In this document: positions 35,916 to 41,000 of the stretch, piece after piece
How the letters are laid out: each line of letters begins with the position of its first letter
How positions within the stretch are numbered: the stretch's first letter is position 1
Origin: an uncultured Pelagibacteraceae bacterium
GTDB lineage: Bacteria > Pseudomonadota > Alphaproteobacteria > Pelagibacterales > Pelagibacteraceae
Direction: 5' to 3'
DNA: 41,000 nucleotides
NCBI GenBank assembly: GCA_902593405.1
Contig: CACJIB010000011.1
Span: 1 to 41,000 of the forward strand
Translations under genes and position numbers: made by a program
Notes under the pieces: model-generated
Databases searched by the model: none
The model's input: the letters and a program-made list of their open reading frames with translations, nothing else
Told to the model about the DNA's origin: nothing

Positions 35916-37211
35916 ATGATTGATTCAAAAGAAAAAATTATAAATTATTTTAAATCGGGTATTAAAGAACCCAAAAATTTCAAAATTGGTATAGAGCATG
36001 AAAAATTTTTATTTAATAATTCGGACAATAAAAGGATTGATTATTCAAAAATAAAAGAAATGTTTACAGCCTTACTTGAATTTGGCTGGAATCCAGTTTT
36101 TGAAAAAGAAAATATAATTGCGCTTAATAAGGGTGGAAAAAATATAACTCTTGAGCCAGGTAATCAGATAGAATTATCAGGAGATAAATTAAACCATATG
36201 CACGAAGCTTGTGCAGAGTCACAAGACTATTTGTTTGAATTAAAACAAGTTACAAAAAAATTAGATATAAAAATTGTTAGTGCAGGATTCGATCCAATAT
36301 CCAAATTAAGTGAAATCCCAAACAATCCTAAACAACGATATGAATTGATGACTGAGGATATGCCTCTAGGTGGTGAACTTAGTTTAGATATGATGTATCG
36401 AACATGTGGCACTCAGTTAAATATAGATTATAGCTCAGAAGAAGATTTTATTAAAAAATTTAGAGTAGCAAACTCAATTGTACCTATTGCTATTGCTTTA
36501 TTTGCTAATTCATCAATCGTAGAGAAAAAAAATAGCAACTATTTATCTTATAGATCTAAAGTATGGCAAAGTACTTCTAGGGGTGGATTGCCTAAATTAT
36601 TTTTTGAAAATATGAATTTTGAAAAATATGCAGATTTTGTAATTAATTTTCCTATATTATTTATTCAAAATAAAGATCAATATATTTCAGGAAGGAAATA
36701 TCTTTTTAAAGATTTTATGGAAGGAAAAATCCAAGAAATTGGAAATAGGCTTCCAACTGAAGCAGACTTAACAACTCACTTAAGTACAATATTTACTGAA
36801 AACAGAGTTAAGAAATATATTGAATTAAGATCAATGGATACCTGTGGTTGGGATTGTTTATGTGCTGGACCAGCTTTCAATATTGGTATGCTTTATGGAA
36901 ATTTAGATGAAATTCATGAGTTAATTTCAACATGGGACATCGATAAAATAATTAACGCTTATTTAGAGGCACCTCAAAAGGGATTTAATACTCAATTAAT
37001 GGGTAAAGATCTTCTTTATTGGTCATCTACACTTTTAGATCTTTCAAGAAAAGGTTTAGAGAAAAGAGATGTTTTAAGTAAAAAAGGTAATAATGAAACT
37101 GTATTCCTAAACCATCTACAAAAAGTAATTGATAATAAGACAACAAACGCAGATCATATGATTAGTAAATTTTCAAAAAATGAAAATTTAGACGAATTGT
37201 ATGATAAATAA
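35916..37211 (+). CDS. gshA: Glutamate--cysteine ligase, proteobacterial/plant type
   Basis: The first step of glutathione synthesis: ATP-dependent joining of Glu and Cys. At 431 aa it has the plant-like GCL pattern. FKIGIEHEKFLF (about 22-33) holds the metal-binding Glu pair. ITLEPGNQIELSG, CGTQLNIDY, and YIELRSMDTCGWD with the substrate-binding Arg follow. It is unrelated in sequence to E. coli GshA. It overlaps gshB by 11 bp, forming a glutathione operon that continues into two permease genes. Confidence 0.93.
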   Translation: MIDSKEKIINYFKSGIKEPKNFKIGIEHEKFLFNNSDNKRIDYSKIKEMFTALLEFGWNPVFEKENIIALNKGGKNITLEPGNQIELSGDKLNHMHEACAESQDYLFELKQVTKKLDIKIVSAGFDPISKLSEIPNNPKQRYELMTEDMPLGGELSLDMMYRTCGTQLNIDYSSEEDFIKKFRVANSIVPIAIALFANSSIVEKKNSNYLSYRSKVWQSTSRGGLPKLFFENMNFEKYADFVINFPILFIQNKDQYISGRKYLFKDFMEGKIQEIGNRLPTEADLTTHLSTIFTENRVKKYIELRSMDTCGWDCLCAGPAFNIGMLYGNLDEIHELISTWDIDKIINAYLEAPQKGFNTQLMGKDLLYWSSTLLDLSRKGLEKRDVLSKKGNNETVFLNHLQKVIDNKTTNADHMISKFSKNENLDELYDK

Positions 37212-38127
37212 AATTGTTGCTATTCAAGGAAACCATCCTTCTAAACTAAATCCTTTAACGGATACAAGTGTTTTTCTAGCAAACGAAATTCAGAACAAAA
37301 AATATAAAATTTTCTATTACGATCCAAAAGACTTATCAGTTGTTAATTCAAAAGTTATAGCTAAAGGTTTTTTTATTAAATTTAACTATAACAATAAAAA
37401 ATTCTATAAAATTACAAAAAAACAAAATCTAGACTTAAGCAAATGTAAATTCATTCTTATTCGCCAAGATCCACCATTTAATCTTGAGTATATTTCAACA
37501 ACATACATTTTAGATACAATTAAAACTAAAGTTAAAATAATTAACAACCCTACTGCTGTAAGGAATATTTCTGAAAAATTGTATTCATCTAAATATCAAA
37601 AATACATGCCAGCTACTATTTTTACTCAAAATATAGATGAAATAAAAAAATTTTTCAAAAAAAACAAAAAAGTCATTTTAAAACCCATCCATAGTTTCAG
37701 TGGAAACGATATTCATTTACTAACTAAATTTAATTCAAAATTAGTAAATAAATTTATAAAAAAACATGATCATATTATGTGCCAAAAATTTCTTCCTAAA
37801 ATAAGTAAGGGAGATAAAAGGGTTTTTATTATTAATGGGAAAGTATGTGGTGCAATTTCAAGAGTTCCAAAGAAAGGTTCAATTTTAAGCAATATGAGTA
37901 AAGGAGCAAAACCAACTAATATAAAATTAACAAGTAAAGAAATTAAAATTTCAAGACTAATTGCAAAAGATTTAAAAAAAGAAAATATTTTTTTTGCAGG
38001 AATTGATTTTATAGATCAAAAACTCAATGGAGATATAAATGTTACCTCTCCAACTGGACTTAAAACACTTTATGATCTATCAGGAAAAAATTTAGCAAAA
38101 ACTTTTTGGAAAGAGCTTAAAGCGTGA
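37201..38127 (+). CDS. gshB: Glutathione synthetase
   Basis: An ATP-grasp enzyme joining gamma-Glu-Cys and Gly. It has 308 aa with the N-terminal domain ending LIRQDPPFNLEYI, the ATP-binding KPIHSFSGNDIHLL, and QKFLPKISKGDKRVFI, then C-terminal DINVTSPTGL, the GshB hallmark. It is somewhat divergent (the usual KPLDGMGG loop is KPIHSFSGND). It overlaps gshA by 11 bp and the next gene by 4 bp (GTGA). Confidence 0.93.
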   Translation: MINKIVAIQGNHPSKLNPLTDTSVFLANEIQNKKYKIFYYDPKDLSVVNSKVIAKGFFIKFNYNNKKFYKITKKQNLDLSKCKFILIRQDPPFNLEYISTTYILDTIKTKVKIINNPTAVRNISEKLYSSKYQKYMPATIFTQNIDEIKKFFKKNKKVILKPIHSFSGNDIHLLTKFNSKLVNKFIKKHDHIMCQKFLPKISKGDKRVFIINGKVCGAISRVPKKGSILSNMSKGAKPTNIKLTSKEIKISRLIAKDLKKENIFFAGIDFIDQKLNGDINVTSPTGLKTLYDLSGKNLAKTFWKELKA

Positions 38128-39044
38128 AAAATTTAACCAATCAGCAAAAAGGTTCATTGATGGCTTTTATAGGAGTTATGTTTATAACTCCAGATTCTTT
38201 GCTAATTAGATTATCAAATATTGATACTTGGGGGATGCTTTTTTACAGAGGAGCAATACCATTTGTGGTAGTTTTAATTGGTCTTCTTTTATTTTATAAA
38301 AATAATTTCTTAAAAGCTTTATTTAAAATTGGTTACCCAGGCATTTTTTATGTAATTAGTTTTTCTATTTGCAATATTACTTTTATTATCTCAATCCAAA
38401 ACACCAATGTAGCAAATACTTTATTAATGGTAGCTCTTGCGCCAATGCTATCAGCAATCTTAGGAGCTATTTTCTTAAAAGAAAAACCAGACGATAAAAC
38501 TTGGGTAGCTATAATAATTACTTTTATTGCTTGTGTTTATATTTTTTACGACTCTTTAAGTCTTGGAAATTTTTACGGAGATATGTTTGGTTTAATCACT
38601 TCTTTTGGATTAGCTTGTAATGCTAACATTGCGAGATACGCTAAAACTATTGATTTAGTACCTGCTGCTGTAATTGGAAAATCATGCGTTGCTATATTTG
38701 CCTTTTTCTTTGTTAAAGACTTTGCATTAGCGGGAAATGATCTTTTTTATATACCTTTAATGTGTGTGATGTGTGTAGCTATACCATTTGTTTTAGTCAC
38801 CATAGCACCAAGATTTATAACTGCAGCTGAAGTTAATCTGTTTTTCCTTCTAGAAACTATCCTTGGACCAATATGGGTTTGGATGGTTATCAAAGAACAA
38901 CCATCTAACGAGACTATCTATGGAGGTATCGTTATCATTATCACGATAGCAATTCATTCTTTACTGGCCATAAAAAAACACAAACCAAAACTACTTAGCC
39001 AGCAATTATTTAAACTTAGAAATTATAAATGCAAAAAGAAGTAA
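38124..39044 (+). CDS. EamA-family (DMT superfamily) permease
   Basis: A 306-aa membrane protein with about ten hydrophobic segments in two repeats of the EamA type, typical of drug/metabolite exporters. Recognisable features are QQKGSLMAFIGVMFITPDSLLIRL at the start (seen in part), ANTLLMVALAPMLSAILGAIFLKE at the end of the first repeat (APMLSAILGAIFLKE), and FFLLETILGPIWVW in the second. The start is GTG at 38124, within the gshB stop (GTGA), so translation is coupled. The substrate is unknown; the link to gshA-gshB raises the possibility of a thiol or amino-acid-related compound, but this is only context. Confidence 0.88.
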   Translation: MKNLTNQQKGSLMAFIGVMFITPDSLLIRLSNIDTWGMLFYRGAIPFVVVLIGLLLFYKNNFLKALFKIGYPGIFYVISFSICNITFIISIQNTNVANTLLMVALAPMLSAILGAIFLKEKPDDKTWVAIIITFIACVYIFYDSLSLGNFYGDMFGLITSFGLACNANIARYAKTIDLVPAAVIGKSCVAIFAFFFVKDFALAGNDLFYIPLMCVMCVAIPFVLVTIAPRFITAAEVNLFFLLETILGPIWVWMVIKEQPSNETIYGGIVIIITIAIHSLLAIKKHKPKLLSQQLFKLRNYKCKKK

Positions 39045-40327
39045 AAAAATCTTGGGCTCTATTTATAGGGATAGGGGTAATGATGATAGCTCATGGTTTG
39101 CAAATGCAAATTATGGGTATTCGATCAGTGCTTGAAGATTTCAGTGTTTTTACAACTGGTATCTTTATGTCTGGATATTATGTTGGTTACTTTGTGGGCT
39201 CGAGAACTACTCCTAATTTTGTTTCAAAAGTTGGTCACATAAGAGTATTTGCTGCATTCGCTTCGCTTGCATCTTTAAGTGCTTTAGTTGCTGTTGTTTA
39301 TGTAAATCCCTTCATGTGGACAATTAGTAGGTTCATAACAGGCATAAGTTTAGTTAGTTGTTATGTGGTTACAGAAAGCTGGTTAAACGATAGGGCAACT
39401 AATAAAAATAGAGGACAACTATTATCTGCTTATATGATGGTAATCTATTTTGGATTAGCTGTAGGTATGTTGTTGCTTAATGTCAGTAAACCAGATGATT
39501 ATGAACCATTTATTTTAGTCTCTATTTTACTTTCTGTTGCGCTTGTTCCTATTTTGTTAACAAAAAGACCAGCACCTAAATTTAAAAAAATAGAAACCAT
39601 AAGTATTAAAGAATTATATAAGATTTCACCACTAGGTTCATTGAGTTCATTCTTTACTGGTATAATTCATGCAGCATTCTTTTCTTTAATATCTGTTTAT
39701 GCAACACTTGCAAAATTTACTTTAGTTGAAACATCAATACTTTTGTTTATTGCAACAATTGCAGGGGTGATTGGTCAAGGGCCAATAGGTTATTTCTCAG
39801 ATACGTTTGATAGAAGAAAGGTAATCGTAATTACAACTTTTGGAAGTTCTTTATTAGCTTTTGTTTCAATTCTAACTTCAAATGATCCTATACAAAATAT
39901 TTATTACATGGACGAATTTGCTTTTAGAAAAATTATATTTTTTATTGCTGTAGGATTGTATTCAAGTTTATGTCTTCCTTTGTTTTCACTAAACCTTGCT
40001 CATACAAATGACTTCGTTCCTAAATCAAAATTCGTAGCAGCTGGAGGTGGTTTGCAGCTTATCTTTGGTGTAGGTGCAATTAGTGGTCCTATTTTGTGTT
40101 CTATATTTATGGAATGGTTTGGTTTAAATGGTTTATTTGTTTTTTTAATTATTGCTCATGCAATTATTGGAAGTTTCGGTTTATATAGAATGAGAGTCAG
40201 AGATACTGTGGAAAATCCAGATTCAACTTTTACTCCAGTCCCAGCTACGATAACACCAGCTGGATTGGAATTAGATCCTGATACAAAACCAATTGAAGAA
40301 CCAAATTATCAACAACAAAATAATTAA
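39029..40327 (+). CDS. MFS transporter, YcaD-like
   Basis: A 432-aa major-facilitator permease with 12 predicted membrane segments. The family marks include MMIAHGLQMQIMGIRS at the start, a SGYYVGYFVGS segment, and an A-like motif after segment 2. RFITGISLVSCYVVTESWLND matches the YcaD-like branch, and GYFSDTFDRRKVI is in the middle loop. The C-terminal tail (about 395-432) is Pro/Thr-rich and cytoplasmic. The substrate is unknown. It overlaps the EamA gene by 16 bp, making it the last gene of the long plus-strand run, and converges with cmk with a 4-bp overlap. Confidence 0.88.
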   Translation: MQKEVKKSWALFIGIGVMMIAHGLQMQIMGIRSVLEDFSVFTTGIFMSGYYVGYFVGSRTTPNFVSKVGHIRVFAAFASLASLSALVAVVYVNPFMWTISRFITGISLVSCYVVTESWLNDRATNKNRGQLLSAYMMVIYFGLAVGMLLLNVSKPDDYEPFILVSILLSVALVPILLTKRPAPKFKKIETISIKELYKISPLGSLSSFFTGIIHAAFFSLISVYATLAKFTLVETSILLFIATIAGVIGQGPIGYFSDTFDRRKVIVITTFGSSLLAFVSILTSNDPIQNIYYMDEFAFRKIIFFIAVGLYSSLCLPLFSLNLAHTNDFVPKSKFVAAGGGLQLIFGVGAISGPILCSIFMEWFGLNGLFVFLIIAHAIIGSFGLYRMRVRDTVENPDSTFTPVPATITPAGLELDPDTKPIEEPNYQQQNN

Positions 40328-40968
40328 TTTATATTATTCAACCTGTCTATATAGCTAGACATTTTTGATAGAACCTGTTTTTTTGTCAGCTGATCTGATC
40401 TAATCAAAATAGAGTCTTTAACTCTAATTAGTGGACTGTGCTTTCTATTTTTGTCAGTCAAAGTACGTTTTTTTAAAGACTTTTTTACCTCTTTTAATGG
40501 TAATTTCTTTTTAATATCTAACCATCTTCTATAACTTGCAACATCTAAACTACATTTAAAATAAAATGCTAAATCATACTTAGGGTTTTTTGATAATATT
40601 TTACTGGCAATATCTCTCCCTTCAACACATATTCTTTTATTTTTTCTAATAATGGAAATTTGTACTTTGTTAACAATTTCTCTAATTTTTTTTATTTTTG
40701 CCAAGCTAGCTACATGATTGCTAATTTGCTCTGAATGTAAATTTTGTTTTGAGATTTTTTTATAAGAAATATTTTTAAATTTATTTTTTATAAAAGTAAT
40801 TTGATTTTTAGGTTTGTGTTTGATTATTAGCTTGCTAGCATACCTGTATAAAAGTCCTGAATTTATTAGAAGTAATTTATATTTTTTAGATATAAGTTTT
40901 GCAGCTGTACTTTTACCACTTGCTGATTCTCCATCACAAGCAATAATTAGTTTTTTTTGTCTGGTCAT
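40324..40968 (-). CDS. cmk: Cytidylate kinase
   Basis: Phosphorylates CMP and dCMP. It has 214 aa with P-loop DGESASGKST (12-21), the CMP-binding INSGLLYRYAS segment, and RICVEGRDIASKI (the common form is EGRDIGT). The lid region has RRWLD and a KRTLTDKNRKHSPL stretch (usually RDxxDxxRxxxPL), all typical of Cmk in Lys-rich divergent form. In alphaproteobacteria aroA is usually upstream and rpsA downstream. Here the upstream neighbour is outside the window, and rpsA is not downstream. The ATG at 40966-40968 is close to the window end. Confidence 0.93.
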   Translation of the reverse strand: MTRQKKLIIACDGESASGKSTAAKLISKKYKLLLINSGLLYRYASKLIIKHKPKNQITFIKNKFKNISYKKISKQNLHSEQISNHVASLAKIKKIREIVNKVQISIIRKNKRICVEGRDIASKILSKNPKYDLAFYFKCSLDVASYRRWLDIKKKLPLKEVKKSLKKRTLTDKNRKHSPLIRVKDSILIRSDQLTKKQVLSKMSSYIDRLNNIN

Positions 40969-41000
40969 TTAGTCTTATGCGTATATAGATTTTAATATGA

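Noticed and set aside
1..41000. CRISPR arrays, insertion sequences, prophage, tRNA or rRNA genes
   Set aside because: There are no regular repeats, transposase-like or integrase-like proteins, or gaps large enough (maximum about 113 bp) for hidden RNA genes with conserved stems. Short AT-rich repeats are compositional.
40969..41000. The end of aroA upstream of cmk
   Set aside because: aroA often precedes cmk, but the 32 bp available show no recognisable coding end, and two of three minus frames contain stops.

Overview
This is a very AT-rich, very compact stretch of chromosome from a streamlined marine alphaproteobacterium, most likely SAR11 (Pelagibacterales). The evidence is the base composition, the alphaproteobacterial gene clusters (aroQ-accB-accC; DUF2155 plus the NDUFA12-like complex I protein; pepA/lptF-lptG-lptD-surA-pdxA-rsmA; rpsF-rpsR-rplI-dnaB; cvpA-purF), and the near absence of non-coding DNA. 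The largest gap between genes is about 110 bp. There is no stretch over 300 bp without a gene, and no visible tRNA, rRNA, CRISPR array, insertion sequence or prophage.

Region 1 (1-4745, minus strand): a cell-envelope operon, mrcA (penicillin-binding protein 1A) - prfB (release factor 2) - an AsmA-like protein cut by the window edge. prfB carries a classical programmed +1 frameshift (SD-like AGGAG, then CTT TGA), so the gene really starts at 2310. Region 2 (4746-10503): rne on plus; thiS-thiG on minus; aroQ-accB-accC on plus; NDUFA12-like and DUF2155 genes on minus. Region 3 (10617-16564): an orphan TSCPD-type domain resembling the C-terminus of B12-dependent ribonucleotide reductase on plus; DUF2066-hda-aspS on minus; purM-purN on plus.

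Region 4 (16554-25684): ndk and pepA on minus, then a tightly overlapping plus operon lptF-lptG-lptD-surA-pdxA-rsmA for LPS export, outer-membrane protein folding, vitamin B6 and rRNA methylation. Region 5 (25673-28262, minus): fabD-fabG-acpP-gmk, in which the usual fabF-mltG-yicC block is absent. Region 6 (28350-40327, plus): rpsF-rpsR-rplI-dnaB, an MMPL/RND-type exporter, cvpA-purF, an HD-domain protein resembling PhnZ-type diiron oxygenases, gshA-gshB (glutathione), an EamA permease and an MFS permease. cmk closes the window on minus.

Two architectural themes recur. Every convergent gene pair overlaps or abuts (six of six), leaving no room for an intrinsic terminator. Several divergent pairs have start codons only 11-60 bp apart, so their promoters must overlap each other or lie inside coding sequence. 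I see no wholly novel multi-gene defence or mobile system. The best leads are the HD-domain/glutathione/transporter run, the orphan TSCPD protein, an RNase E lacking its zinc-link cysteines, and the shared-promoter arrangements.
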